Below are positions 23,799 to 32,627 of a stretch of 64,000 bases of DNA, piece by piece; the stretch's first letter is position 1, and every line of letters starts with the position of its first letter. Position numbers and translations under genes: made by a program. Under the pieces are notes generated by a model. It was not told where the DNA came from. It saw nothing but the letters and a program-made list of their open reading frames with translations, and did no database searches. The DNA is from UBA6107 sp034430175 (GTDB lineage Bacteria; Chloroflexota; Anaerolineae; Anaerolineales; Anaerolineaceae), in assembly GCA_034430175.1 (NCBI GenBank), contig DAOUFI010000025.1, positions 62,001 to 126,000 on the forward strand. The letters run 5' to 3'.

Positions 23799-25169
23799 AT
23801 GACCAAATATTTGGAAAGCCGCGAGAGTTCTTCACCGATCATTACAAGGGCGGTAGCCGCAGCGTTGAATGGCAAGAAGTTTGAAGCGTACGAATTAGAT
23901 GGATTAACAAAATTTATTTTACGGGCAATTGGGTATTTACCACAATCTGTTGCTGGTTGGTTAATCCCAAGAGCACCCAACGCTAATGCCATCGAAGGCG
24001 AAGTGGTCCGGAAGCTGAACATCAATGACCTTGTTCAAGCGCGGCTTGATGATTACAAAGAGATAAAGGGTCGGTTCCCCGCAATAACGATGGGGGTTGG
24101 GATGGGGGGAACGACCGCGCATATTTCCCTAGGATTAAATGGACCTTTTCTCCCGCAAGCATTTGTTTTGACATTAAAACGCGGTTCAATGGATGGGAGT
24201 GTTCAGAAATACTTCAATCTTTCAGCGGATATTGCCAGAGAAGTGACTTCAAGGAATCCGGGAGTCATGTCAATTCAACATTATGATCCAATTCATGATG
24301 GCTGGTTGGTACGAAGAGTAAATCACCTCCGATTGAAGTTGACAGATTTACCGGATGCATATAAAGAATTTATCCGCAAGCATCTGGTAGCTGGAGGAGA
24401 GCTTGTATATCTTGAAGGCAGAGCAAGCTGGAAGCAATTCAAAGTAGGTGAGAAGAATGTATTTCAAGTAGGTGGCTGGGGCGATATCTCGGACAATGAA
24501 TTCTTAAATGGTAGTTCCAGGATCCATAATTATTGTGTTAAAGAGAAAATTAAATTTGAAGACTGGAAGCTAAATGATTACCCGTTGATCAATGGCTTTG
24601 AATCTGAATGGGGATCAGAACCGGGGTTGGGTGAAGCGCTTGAACAATTCTGCAATCAGGAAGGATATAAGTTTATCAAGATCAGTTTTGATGACCCCAA
24701 TCAGTTTAACAAATTGGCATTCAAAGCAGTACAAAAACAATTGGAACTGGATGGAAAAGAACCCTCCGGAACGATTGTTGAAACGTTTTCACAATTTGAT
24801 ACATCTGTAATCCGTGCAAGTGGTCTAGTACCGTTATGGTTGATCTTTAACACTGAAGATTCTGTACGCTTTCTAAAAGAAATGGTTAAAGTATTTCCAA
24901 AAGAGAAACCAGTATTTTTCAGCCCCTTATCCACATTCTCTTTTACCCCCGATATGGCAAAATGGGAAAGTTGGGAAGAGGCTTTATCCGGGACCAATTG
25001 GATCAACATAGGAACAAGAAAAGATCATTACCCCGCAGATTCATGGACGTTGATAGAGTGGACGAAACCATTGCGTAAATGGTCTGCAAGCCATCCAAAC
25101 CCGATCCAGAATCGGTTGACAGGAGACATCCTACAAAAGTTGGCAAAGCAAATATCAGCAGATGGTTAA
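23799..25169 (+). CDS. Conserved-looking protein of unknown function (456 aa)
   Basis: I do not recognise this protein. It begins MTKYLESRESSSPIITRAVA with GAGG upstream of the ATG; an earlier in-frame start would overlap the SH3b gene. There is no signal peptide or transmembrane helix. A Gly-rich strand-turn (ITMGVGMGGTTAHISLGLNG) and a YDPIHDGW segment stand out in the first half. The second half contains an alternating helix/strand pattern (YKFIKISFDDPNQF, GLVPLWLIFNTED) that could be alpha/beta. Codon use is like its neighbours. Its stop codon overlaps that of the convergent aminotransferase gene. Confidence 0.75.
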   Translation: MTKYLESRESSSPIITRAVAAALNGKKFEAYELDGLTKFILRAIGYLPQSVAGWLIPRAPNANAIEGEVVRKLNINDLVQARLDDYKEIKGRFPAITMGVGMGGTTAHISLGLNGPFLPQAFVLTLKRGSMDGSVQKYFNLSADIAREVTSRNPGVMSIQHYDPIHDGWLVRRVNHLRLKLTDLPDAYKEFIRKHLVAGGELVYLEGRASWKQFKVGEKNVFQVGGWGDISDNEFLNGSSRIHNYCVKEKIKFEDWKLNDYPLINGFESEWGSEPGLGEALEQFCNQEGYKFIKISFDDPNQFNKLAFKAVQKQLELDGKEPSGTIVETFSQFDTSVIRASGLVPLWLIFNTEDSVRFLKEMVKVFPKEKPVFFSPLSTFSFTPDMAKWESWEEALSGTNWINIGTRKDHYPADSWTLIEWTKPLRKWSASHPNPIQNRLTGDILQKLAKQISADG

Positions 25170-26326
25170 TCTAGATTGTAAATCCGTTGCAACGCATATA
25201 AAAGAAATTGTAGATCTTGGAGGTCATTATAAGCTTGAACAGAAATCCGAATCAGGGTTTTCCCTTTCCATTGGAAAACTGGAACTTCAATTTGATATTC
25301 TGAGAACAATTTTTGCTGCAATTCTGAAGATGGAATGGAATCTGGCAGCGGAACAGCAACCATCTGACCAAACCATTCCGATCTCGATGAAAGGGATTCG
25401 GTCCCAAACCGAGCAATCAATTCGTTATTGATCCATACGGCTTTTTCATGACATTCGTTGCGGATAATATCCCAACGGTTTTTACGCTGGAATTCAATTG
25501 CAGCGGGAACCGAAAGAAATGGAGAGATATCTCTCGTTCCGGTCCATTCAAGATAATCGACGAATTGACAAGAGCTAGGCATTTCCGACCGCCATCCCCA
25601 ACTGACTACAAGTGGCTTGATAAGCTGTTGAACATCGGAGCGGGCAAAAAGGAAAGCCGAACCCTTTGGTGCGCATAGCCATTTATGACAATTGCCCGCA
25701 TAGAAATCCGCGTTTAATCCATCTAGATCAAGGTCAATTTGTCCAGGAGCATGGGCGCCATCGATCACGGTCAGAATATTCATATTTCGCGCTTTATCAC
25801 ACACTTCTTTTACTGGGAAAATGAGTGCTGTTGGAGAGGTGATGTGGCTAAGATAGATTACTTTCGTGTGGAGAGTTACATTCTGAAATAGATCATCAAG
25901 AAAAGTCTCTTTAGAATAAACAGGAAGAGAAATGTTTGACTGTTTGTATACAAACCCTTTCTGTTCACTGAGAAATTGCCATACTCTGTCCATGGCGCCA
26001 TACTCGTGATTGGTAGTCAACACTTCATCACCAGGACCCAGATCCAGACTGTGGGCAACAATATTGACACCATGAGTCGCGTTAGAAATAAAGACAAGAT
26101 TATCTCTCTTTGTATGGAGATAAGATGACAAAATCTCACGAGCAGTGCCAAGTAACAAAGACGCTTGTCTGCCCAAAAATTCGACCGGTTCATTTTCGAG
26201 AAGTAGCTGATAGCGCTGATACTCCTCAAAAACCGGGCGTGGTGTCGCACCAAATGAACCGTGATTCAAGAAAGTGATTGATGGATCAAGCAAGAAATCT
26301 GATTCAGGGGGTAAAGTAGTCAACAT
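25166..26326 (-). CDS. PLP-dependent class V aminotransferase (isopenicillin N epimerase-like)
   Basis: A 386-residue fold-type I enzyme. The N-terminal ITFLNHGSFGATPRPVFEEY is the hallmark of the CefD-like branch. FISNATHGVNIVAHSL forms the cofactor phosphate site, DGAHAPGQIDLDLDGLNADF the pyridine-binding Asp, and NCHKWLCAPKGSAFLFAR carries the Schiff-base Lys. Relatives include cysteine desulfurase-like and ergothioneine-type lyases, so the reaction is not fixed. TATAAT ends 6 nt before the ATG and there is no Shine-Dalgarno. It is divergent from smpB. Confidence 0.88.
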   Translation of the reverse strand: MLTTLPPESDFLLDPSITFLNHGSFGATPRPVFEEYQRYQLLLENEPVEFLGRQASLLLGTAREILSSYLHTKRDNLVFISNATHGVNIVAHSLDLGPGDEVLTTNHEYGAMDRVWQFLSEQKGFVYKQSNISLPVYSKETFLDDLFQNVTLHTKVIYLSHITSPTALIFPVKEVCDKARNMNILTVIDGAHAPGQIDLDLDGLNADFYAGNCHKWLCAPKGSAFLFARSDVQQLIKPLVVSWGWRSEMPSSCQFVDYLEWTGTRDISPFLSVPAAIEFQRKNRWDIIRNECHEKAVWINNELIARFGTESLSSRSEWFGQMVAVPLPDSIPSSELQQKLFSEYQIEVPVFQWKGKTLIRISVQAYNDLQDLQFLLYALQRIYNLD

Positions 26327-26332
26327 GCCACA

Positions 26333-26338
26333 ATTATA
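26333..26338 (-). promoter_or_regulatory. -10 box of the aminotransferase gene, likely leaderless
   Basis: Perfect TATAAT on the minus strand, with exactly 6 nt (TGTGGC) between it and the ATG. Transcription would start at the initiation codon, and no purine-rich binding site fits in the gap. Confidence 0.5.
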
Positions 26339-26389
26339 TTGCCAAGAGTGATGGAAAAGAGAGAATTATGTGCCCATGATTGATAGTTA

Positions 26390-26398
26390 TGTTAGAAT
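26390..26398 (+). promoter_or_regulatory. Extended -10 (TGTTAGAAT) of smpB, likely leaderless
   Basis: TG-n-TAGAAT is a good extended -10 element. It ends 7 nt before the smpB ATG, and no Shine-Dalgarno is present, so the mRNA probably begins at the start codon. Confidence 0.5.
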
Positions 26399-26405
26399 GA
26401 TGCCT

Positions 26406-26858
26406 ATGGAATCGAAAATAGTCGCAAAAAATCGAAAAGCAGAATTTGAATATTTCCTGCTAGAACACTTTGAAGCTGGATTGGCATTACAGGGAAGTGA
26501 AATCAAATCGGTTCGGGCTGGTCAAGTCAGCCTTCAAGAATCATATGTTCAAGTTGATGCCACTTCCGCATGGCTGGTTGGAGCGCATATCGCCACTTAC
26601 GAGGCGGCAAGCTACACAAATCATGACCCAAAAAGATCGCGGCAATTATTGCTTCACAAGAAAGAAATCAAGCAGTTGTGGAATGCAATCAGGCAAAAAG
26701 GTGTGACAATTGTGCCTGTGCGTATGTATTTGAAAGATGGTCGGGCAAAACTGGACATAGCCGTAGCAAAAGGTAAAAAACTGTATGACAAGCGAGAAGT
26801 GATTGCCAAGAGAGATGCTGAGAGAGAGATTGCAAGAGTAGCAGGAAAAAGAGAGTAA
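26406..26858 (+). CDS. smpB: SsrA-binding protein SmpB
   Basis: A 150-residue RNA-binding protein that carries tmRNA into stalled ribosomes for trans-translation. KIVAKNRKAEFEYFLLEHFE, GLALQGSEIKSVRAGQVSL, and the tail RAKLDIAVAKGKKLYDKRE are the family blocks, and length is normal. The ATG giving MESKIVAKNRKA is chosen by alignment to the family; in-frame ATGs at 26397 and 26400 fall inside or at the -10 element. tmRNA itself was not seen in the window. hutH follows after about 30 nt. Confidence 0.95.
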   Translation: MESKIVAKNRKAEFEYFLLEHFEAGLALQGSEIKSVRAGQVSLQESYVQVDATSAWLVGAHIATYEAASYTNHDPKRSRQLLLHKKEIKQLWNAIRQKGVTIVPVRMYLKDGRAKLDIAVAKGKKLYDKREVIAKRDAEREIARVAGKRE

Positions 26859-26889
26859 AAACAGAAAAAACCCCATTTAACAGGTGAAA

Positions 26890-28410
26890 ATGATCTTACT
26901 TGGTGAAAGACCACTATCTATCGATGATGTTGCTTTAGTGGCAACAAAAAATGATGAAGTAAAGTTAAGTGAAATAGCTAAAAAGAAGATTTCCGATTCA
27001 AATAAATTATTGGAAAAGATCGTGAAAGGAGAAACTCCGGTATACGGAATCAATACTGGTTTTGGAATATTCGCGGATAGACGAATAAAGAACGAAGAGA
27101 GCAGTAAACTCAGCCGAAACCTGATATTAAGTCACGCGGTAGGTACGGGAGAGCCATTATCAGAAGCAATCGTGCGGGCAGCGATGCTGATCCGCGCTAA
27201 TACACTGTCGCAGGGTTTCTCGGGAGTGCGAGAAGTGGTTATTAAAACGCTTCTTGAAATGTTGAATAAAAAAGTGACTCCGATGATACCGAGTCAAGGA
27301 TCGCTGGGGTCTTCAGGCGATCTGTGCCAGCTCTCGCACATGGCACTCGTTTTGACAACGGATGAGAATGATCTGGATAATGAGTCAGGAAAAGCCTGGT
27401 ACCAGGGTGAGTTATTATCTGGCAAAGATGCAATGAAACGAGCTGGTATCAATCGTATTATTCTTGGGCCAAAAGAGGGATTGGCAATCAACAATGGCGC
27501 AACATTTACCGCGGCCATCGCTGCTTTGTCAATTTGGGACGCAGAATATTTACTCGATCTTGCCGATCGGGCCGCAAGTTTGTCTTTGGAAGCTTTGGTT
27601 GGGTGTTCTTCAGCATTCGATGAGAGACTTCACAACGCTCGCGGTCAAAGAGGGCAGATCATCAGCGCAAGGAATATTAGAGAAATGATTGAGGGGAGCA
27701 CATTTATTGACAGCAGCAAACGCGTCCAGGATGCTTATTCGCTCCGTTGCGCTCCGCAGGTTCATGGAGCCTCAAGAGATACAATCGAACATGCCAAGAC
27801 AATTGTGGAGATTGAAATCAACGCTGCCACAGACAATCCATTGATATTTGAACCCGGAATCGCAATCTCGGGGGGTAACTTCCATGGAGAACCAGTGGGT
27901 ATGGTAATGGACTTCGCGGGTATTGCCATGGCTGAAATTGGCGCAATCTCAGAAAGACGAACTTTTAGATTGACAGATGAAAAACTAAGTAATGGATTGC
28001 CTCCGATGCTTGTCGATTCTAAAGAATCAGCAGGCTTGAACTCTGGTGTTATGATGCCTCAATATACGGCGGCGTCATTGGTTTTAGAGAACCAAACGCT
28101 GGCAGCTCCAGATAGTGTTCATTCCTTGCCAACTTCAGCGGAACAGGAAGATCATAATGCTAATGCAATGACTGCTGCAAGGCATTGCAGCCAAATCATT
28201 GAAAACGTTAAGCATATTCTGAGCGTGGAGTTATTTACTGCGGCCAGAGGTTTGGATATCAGAATACGTGATGAAAAGAAAGCGCCAGGTAAACGAACTC
28301 AGGAATTGTTTGAAAAAATCAGAGCGGTTGTGCCTTATCACGCAGATGACCGACTCTGGGGTGTAGATATTGAACAGCTAAGAAAAGAGATTCAGGAAAA
28401 AAGTATTTAG
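26890..28410 (+). CDS. hutH: Histidine ammonia-lyase family enzyme with an SSG cofactor triad
   Basis: A 506-residue MIO-type ammonia-lyase, expected to turn L-histidine into urocanate. VYGINTGFG holds the conserved Tyr. The Ser-His pair in LILSHAVGTG is the histidine-selective marker. INNGATFTAA, QDAYSLRCAPQVHG and GGNFHGEPVG are also present. The MIO triad reads Ser141-Ser142-Gly143 (GSLGSSGDL) in place of the usual Ala-Ser-Gly. Cyclisation uses the central Ser, so activity is plausible. No other hut genes adjoin. AGGTGA is 2-5 nt before the ATG. Confidence 0.92.
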   Translation: MILLGERPLSIDDVALVATKNDEVKLSEIAKKKISDSNKLLEKIVKGETPVYGINTGFGIFADRRIKNEESSKLSRNLILSHAVGTGEPLSEAIVRAAMLIRANTLSQGFSGVREVVIKTLLEMLNKKVTPMIPSQGSLGSSGDLCQLSHMALVLTTDENDLDNESGKAWYQGELLSGKDAMKRAGINRIILGPKEGLAINNGATFTAAIAALSIWDAEYLLDLADRAASLSLEALVGCSSAFDERLHNARGQRGQIISARNIREMIEGSTFIDSSKRVQDAYSLRCAPQVHGASRDTIEHAKTIVEIEINAATDNPLIFEPGIAISGGNFHGEPVGMVMDFAGIAMAEIGAISERRTFRLTDEKLSNGLPPMLVDSKESAGLNSGVMMPQYTAASLVLENQTLAAPDSVHSLPTSAEQEDHNANAMTAARHCSQIIENVKHILSVELFTAARGLDIRIRDEKKAPGKRTQELFEKIRAVVPYHADDRLWGVDIEQLRKEIQEKSI

Positions 28411-28432
28411 CCAGGATTGGAAAACTTGTAGC

Positions 28433-29515
28433 ATGGAAAAAATCAGCAGAAGAGATTTCTTAAAAGTTTCAATTGCCGGATTAGGCGCTTTGGCATTTTC
28501 CAATGTTCCTTTGGGAAGGCGATCTTTACCGGATTTTCCTCAGGGGACGAAGCTTGGTAGAACATTTTATACAGTGAATGTCAAATCAAAGCCTGATCCT
28601 GATAGTACAACCGTGAAACAACTTTACGAGGACAGCGTGGTGCAATACGATCGCGAAGTCATTGGTTATGCGCCACAAACCTACTCAACCAACCGTAGAT
28701 GGGTCGAAACACCAGATGGTTACGTTCCCTGGATTCATATTCAACCTGTTCAAGCAATTATCAACACACCTTTAGACGTTCTTCCTCAACTGACAAATGG
28801 AACGGGGATGTGGGCGGAAATTACCGTTCCCTATGTAGACGCAACACTTGAATCGCCAGCAAAAACGCCAAAAATTGAGGGACAAACAACCGCACGATTT
28901 TATTACAGTCAAATTTACTGGGTAGATCAGATAAAAGTTGATGAAGGAGGAACAGTTCTTTATCGCTTCTACGAAAAACATGGCGGATATGGTGATTTAT
29001 TTTGGGCAGACGCAAGAGCATTCAGACCGATTACCGCAGAAGATATCAGTCCGATTAATCCAAATGTTACTGATAAAAAGATAATTGTTGATCTAACGCA
29101 CCAAGTACTTTCTTGCTATGAGGGATCGAGCGAAATTATGTATGCTCGTGTATCTACAGGAGCACGAGACCTACAAGGAAATTATGTTGAAGATTGGGCA
29201 ACTCCTGTGGGCGATTACCACGTCATCAATAGAAAGTACTTATCGATTCACATGGCGGGGGGAACTTCTGCCTCAGGGTATGAAGAGTTTAGCGTCTGTT
29301 GGACCAATATATTTGCGTCTAATGGTGTAGCACTTCACTCAACTTATTGGCACAACAACTTTGGCGAACCCATGTCTCACGGTTGTGTCAATCTTCTTCC
29401 CGAAGATGCGAAATTTATCTATAGATGGTCAAAACCAAACGCACCTTATGAAGAAGGAAAAATCGAACAATCAGGATACGACGGAACCAATGTACAAGTG
29501 AAACAGGAGTCATGA
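28433..29515 (+). CDS. Tat-exported L,D-transpeptidase (YkuD domain)
   Basis: A 360-residue cell-wall enzyme. The twin-arginine signal is SRRDFLKVSIAGLGALAF (residues 4-21), so it should be exported folded. An SH3-like region covers about residues 45-110. The YkuD catalytic domain is at about 220-345: KIIVDLTHQVLSCYEG opens it, and HSTYWHNNFGEPMSHGCVNL contains the His and catalytic Cys. It would form 3-3 peptidoglycan cross-links or attach proteins to the wall. It starts 22 nt after hutH. Confidence 0.92.
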   Translation: MEKISRRDFLKVSIAGLGALAFSNVPLGRRSLPDFPQGTKLGRTFYTVNVKSKPDPDSTTVKQLYEDSVVQYDREVIGYAPQTYSTNRRWVETPDGYVPWIHIQPVQAIINTPLDVLPQLTNGTGMWAEITVPYVDATLESPAKTPKIEGQTTARFYYSQIYWVDQIKVDEGGTVLYRFYEKHGGYGDLFWADARAFRPITAEDISPINPNVTDKKIIVDLTHQVLSCYEGSSEIMYARVSTGARDLQGNYVEDWATPVGDYHVINRKYLSIHMAGGTSASGYEEFSVCWTNIFASNGVALHSTYWHNNFGEPMSHGCVNLLPEDAKFIYRWSKPNAPYEEGKIEQSGYDGTNVQVKQES

Positions 29516-29545
29516 CGTATAAGCAGCGATCGAAAAGTGAGTAAT

Positions 29546-30547
29546 ATGGGAAGAATAACCCTTTATTACAAGAGAAATGATCCAGATATCGAGAAGATTA
29601 TTCGGCAGGTGGAGAACCTGGCTGATGATCATCATTTGACATTGGTAGATCTATGTCTGGATGATGATCCGACGCTCTTAAGTCTTTATAACGATGTCAC
29701 ACCTGCGTTGCAAATCGGACCATATCGTTTGAAATACCCGGTCGACGAAAAAGATATTCAAATCGCAATAGTATCCTACCAAGATCGTCAGGAAAGATAT
29801 ATCGCAGACTCCAGTCACAAGAAACAAAAAGAAGACGAATTTTTACACATTGCCTGGCATGAAAAAATTTCGTACTGGATGGCAAATAACTATCCATTAT
29901 TTATTGCTATATTTTTAATGGTATATATCGCGGTGCCTTTTCTGGCACCAATATTAATGAAAACAAAACATGATACCGCCGCAAATGTGATATATAAAAC
30001 CTACAGCGCGGTTTGTCATCAACTGGCATTTAGATCGTATTTCCTTTTTGGAGAACAGGCGATTTATCCCCGTGAATTGGCGGATATCCCGGGCATGATA
30101 ACCTATGAGCAGGTCACAAAAATGAACGCAAACGATTCCCAATTTGCTAGAAATTTCACAGGCAATGAAGTTGTGGGTTATAAAGTGGCAATTTGTGAAC
30201 GAGATATTGCAATTTATGGTTCAATTGCTTTGTTCGCGATATTTTTTCAATTTGAAAAGAAAAAAACCAGGCAAATTCCATGGTATATCTGGGTGATTTT
30301 TGGAGTGCTTCCTATTGCAATCGATGGTGGTTCTCAACTCTTTAGTTTGGGAGGTACCTGGCCTGCCTGGTTTCCTATTCGGGAAAGTACCCCGTTATTA
30401 CGGTCTCTTACTGGAGTGTTATTTGGATTGGTCACAGCCTGGTATGCTTTTCCAATGATGGAAGAAAATATAGCTGAGAGCAAGAATTCAATGGCGAGAA
30501 AATTAGCCATCAAAAAACGATTAATCCAGAAAGCAGCAAAGTCATGA
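29546..30547 (+). CDS. DUF2085 membrane protein with N-terminal glutaredoxin-like domain
   Basis: A 333-residue protein. Residues about 1-75 look like a glutaredoxin-type domain (ITLYYKRNDPDIEKIIRQVE ... VTPALQIGPYRLKYP) but lack the redox cysteines expected after the first strand. Five or so transmembrane helices follow. DUF2085 motifs AVCHQLAFRSYFLFG and the CERD segment (VAICERDIAIYG) are present. The function of DUF2085 is unknown. Start choice is uncertain: GTG nine bases upstream is also in frame, but a GTGA sequence is better placed for this ATG. The stop overlaps pgeF (ATGA). Confidence 0.82.
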   Translation: MGRITLYYKRNDPDIEKIIRQVENLADDHHLTLVDLCLDDDPTLLSLYNDVTPALQIGPYRLKYPVDEKDIQIAIVSYQDRQERYIADSSHKKQKEDEFLHIAWHEKISYWMANNYPLFIAIFLMVYIAVPFLAPILMKTKHDTAANVIYKTYSAVCHQLAFRSYFLFGEQAIYPRELADIPGMITYEQVTKMNANDSQFARNFTGNEVVGYKVAICERDIAIYGSIALFAIFFQFEKKKTRQIPWYIWVIFGVLPIAIDGGSQLFSLGGTWPAWFPIRESTPLLRSLTGVLFGLVTAWYAFPMMEENIAESKNSMARKLAIKKRLIQKAAKS

Positions 30548-31326
30548 TTATCGAGAGATCTGGTGGAGTAGAAATTCATAGATTCGCCAGCTTTGACTCT
30601 TCCGTGGTATCACACGCTTTCTTTTCCCGTAATGGCGGAGTCAGCCCTGAACCTTGGAGTTCGCTGAATCAGGGTGGGGGGCTTGGCGACAGCAAAGATA
30701 ACGTTATTGAAAATCGGAGACGCTCGTTTGCAGCCATTTGTCGACCGGTGGAATCTATTTATGATGTGTGGCAAGTTCACAGCGCTGACATTATCGTGGC
30801 GAATTCTCCCAGACCTCTGAACGTAGAACATGTAAAAGCGGATGCGATCGTATCAACTAATCCAGAGATTACTTTATTTATGCGGTTCGCAGATTGTGTA
30901 CCAATCATGGTATATGAAAAGTCAGGAATGGTGGCAGCGATAATCCATGCTGGCTGGCAGGGGACAGTGAAAAAAATTGTTGGAAAGACGATTTCCCTTC
31001 TTGTGAATGAATTAAACATCTCTCCTGGGAATTTGGTAGCTGGAATCGGGCCATCAATCGGACCATGTCATTATGAAATTGGGCATGAAGTTGAGAGGGC
31101 AGTAAAGGCATCCTTCCCTGAAAAATGGAATAGTTTGCTTTCCTATAAAGATTCGAGTATTTTTCTCGATCTTTGGAAAAGTAATCAACTTCAACTTGAA
31201 GAAATGGGTGTTGGAATTATTGAAGTAGCTAAAGAATGCACGGCTTGTCATAACGATACCTGGTTTAGTCACAGGTATGAGAAAGGTAATACGGGGCGAT
31301 TTGGAGCTGCTCTTCATCTAAGGTGA
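30544..31326 (+). CDS. pgeF: Peptidoglycan editing factor / multicopper-like laccase-domain protein
   Basis: A 260-residue YfiH/PgeF (DUF152) protein. Metal-ligand motifs are visible as DVWQVHSADI, RFADCVPIM, IIHAGWQGTVKKIV and IGPSIGPCHYEIG. The C-terminal signature is ECTACHNDTWFSHRYEKGNT. YfiH removes wrongly incorporated L-Ser from muropeptides in E. coli; homologues also have purine nucleoside cleavage activity. The ATGA start overlap couples it to the DUF2085 gene, and the following PLP protein is the usual neighbour of this family. Confidence 0.93.
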   Translation: MIIERSGGVEIHRFASFDSSVVSHAFFSRNGGVSPEPWSSLNQGGGLGDSKDNVIENRRRSFAAICRPVESIYDVWQVHSADIIVANSPRPLNVEHVKADAIVSTNPEITLFMRFADCVPIMVYEKSGMVAAIIHAGWQGTVKKIVGKTISLLVNELNISPGNLVAGIGPSIGPCHYEIGHEVERAVKASFPEKWNSLLSYKDSSIFLDLWKSNQLQLEEMGVGIIEVAKECTACHNDTWFSHRYEKGNTGRFGAALHLR

Positions 31327-31331
31327 TGGTA

Positions 31332-32045
31332 ATGAGCAATGTGATAAAAGAAAGATATTTGGCTGTATTGGAAAAGATTTCTTCATCCGAAATTTCATCG
31401 GGGAGAAGCCAGAATTCAGTAAAACTGATCGTAGTAACTAAGGGACAACCTGCAGCAAAAATTAATGAAGCTATTGCTGCGGGTGCGTACTTGCTTGGTG
31501 AAAACTATCCTGAAGAAACGGTAAAAAAGATCCCTGAGATAACTGGGGATGTTGAATGGCACATGATCGGGCACCTACAAAGTCGTAAGATAAAACATAT
31601 CGTCGATCATTTTAAGATGATTCACTCAATAGATCGTGATGAGATAGCATTGAAATTGGATGCACAACTGGGAGCTGGCAAGAAAGTGATGCAGGCTTTA
31701 TTCGAGGTAAACCTGAGCGGAGAATCATCGAAAAGCGGATATGTGGCATGGGATGAGAATACCTGGGAAGTACTCTGTGATCACTTTTTGGAATTAATGG
31801 AATTAAAGAGCTTGAAGTTTTGCGGCTTGATGACTATGCCTCCTTATGCAAACGACCCTGAAGAGTCACGTTATGTGTTTAAAAAATGTCGAAAACTTCT
31901 TAACATGATGCAAAATCGGATAGGGGCAACAAACTTTAATCAATTATCCATGGGAACCAGTCTGGATTATCAGGTTGCCATCCAGGAGGGAGCGACATTT
32001 GTTCGTATTGGAGAAGCGATTATGGGTAAAAGGATCTATAGGTAA
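31332..32045 (+). CDS. YggS-type PLP homeostasis protein
   Basis: A 237-residue single-domain TIM-barrel protein that binds pyridoxal 5'-phosphate and buffers it in the cell. The PLP lysine is in VKLIVVTKGQP. LLGENYPEE, WHMIGHLQSRKIKHIV, FEVNLSGESSKSGY and LSMGTSLDYQVAIQEGATFV RIGEAIMG (with a break here) are the conserved blocks. AGGTGA lies 5 nt before the chosen ATG. The pgeF-yggS-yggT-DUF167 order is a well-known bacterial neighbourhood. Confidence 0.95.
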   Translation: MSNVIKERYLAVLEKISSSEISSGRSQNSVKLIVVTKGQPAAKINEAIAAGAYLLGENYPEETVKKIPEITGDVEWHMIGHLQSRKIKHIVDHFKMIHSIDRDEIALKLDAQLGAGKKVMQALFEVNLSGESSKSGYVAWDENTWEVLCDHFLELMELKSLKFCGLMTMPPYANDPEESRYVFKKCRKLLNMMQNRIGATNFNQLSMGTSLDYQVAIQEGATFVRIGEAIMGKRIYR

Positions 32046-32070
32046 ATTAAAGAAAGATATAATATTAATC

Positions 32071-32313
32071 ATGGCAAATACAATTATTTGGGTAATTTTT
32101 CAGGCAATTTCGTTTATTGTCCTTGTGGACGTTATTTTGTCCTATTTTATGTCTCCTTACCAGCTAATACGGCGTGCTTTGGATAAGATCGTTGATCCAT
32201 TGTTGGCACCAATTCGAAAAATCGTTCCACCTGTACTGGGTTTCGATTTGAGTCCAGTAATATTAATATTGTTGCTTCAGTTACTTCAGACAGTCTTATT
32301 TAGGATACTCTAG
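32071..32313 (+). CDS. YggT-family membrane protein
   Basis: An 80-residue protein with two transmembrane helices (about 3-25 and 55-78) separated by the conserved loop RALDKIVDPLLAPIRKIVPP. This is the YggT signature, seen here in a single-copy form. YggT proteins often accompany division or cell-envelope genes; the molecular role is unclear. The ATG giving MANTIIWVIF is used; a longer in-frame extension lies inside the preceding gene. It ends 2 nt before the DUF167 gene. Confidence 0.92.
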   Translation: MANTIIWVIFQAISFIVLVDVILSYFMSPYQLIRRALDKIVDPLLAPIRKIVPPVLGFDLSPVILILLLQLLQTVLFRIL

Positions 32314-32315
32314 CC

Positions 32316-32627
32316 ATGGCAGAGAAAAGGTATAACTTTAAAGAAGGAATAGGTGGTGCTGCTATTTCGGTTCGAGTTACTCCGAGATCTTCAAAAAATG
32401 AGATCTCCGAGATACTTGAAGATGGGACAATAAAAATCAAATTGACTGCGCCGCCAGTGGATGGTAAAGCCAATGAGGCGTTGATCGAATTTTTGGCAAA
32501 GGTTCTAATTATCAAGACGAATCAACTGGATATTGTTGCTGGTCAAACAGGACGGGATAAGTTGATCACGATTACCGGATTAAGGCCTGAGGAAGTACAC
32601 AAAAGGATTATGGCACTTACAAATTAG
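32316..32627 (+). CDS. DUF167 (YggU) family protein
   Basis: A 103-residue protein with the family pattern: ISVRVTPRSSKNEI, IKIKLTAPPVDGKANEAL, and GQTGRDKLITITGL. YggU has a small alpha/beta fold and no defined function. It is the last gene of the pgeF cluster. Its stop codon overlaps the stop of the convergent NACHT gene by the four bases TTAG, with no terminator between them. Confidence 0.92.
   Translation: MAEKRYNFKEGIGGAAISVRVTPRSSKNEISEILEDGTIKIKLTAPPVDGKANEALIEFLAKVLIIKTNQLDIVAGQTGRDKLITITGLRPEEVHKRIMALTN

Noticed and set aside
25162..25431. Plus-strand frame after the unknown 456-residue gene
   Set aside because: It is antisense to the C-terminus of the aminotransferase, whose family motifs are clear.
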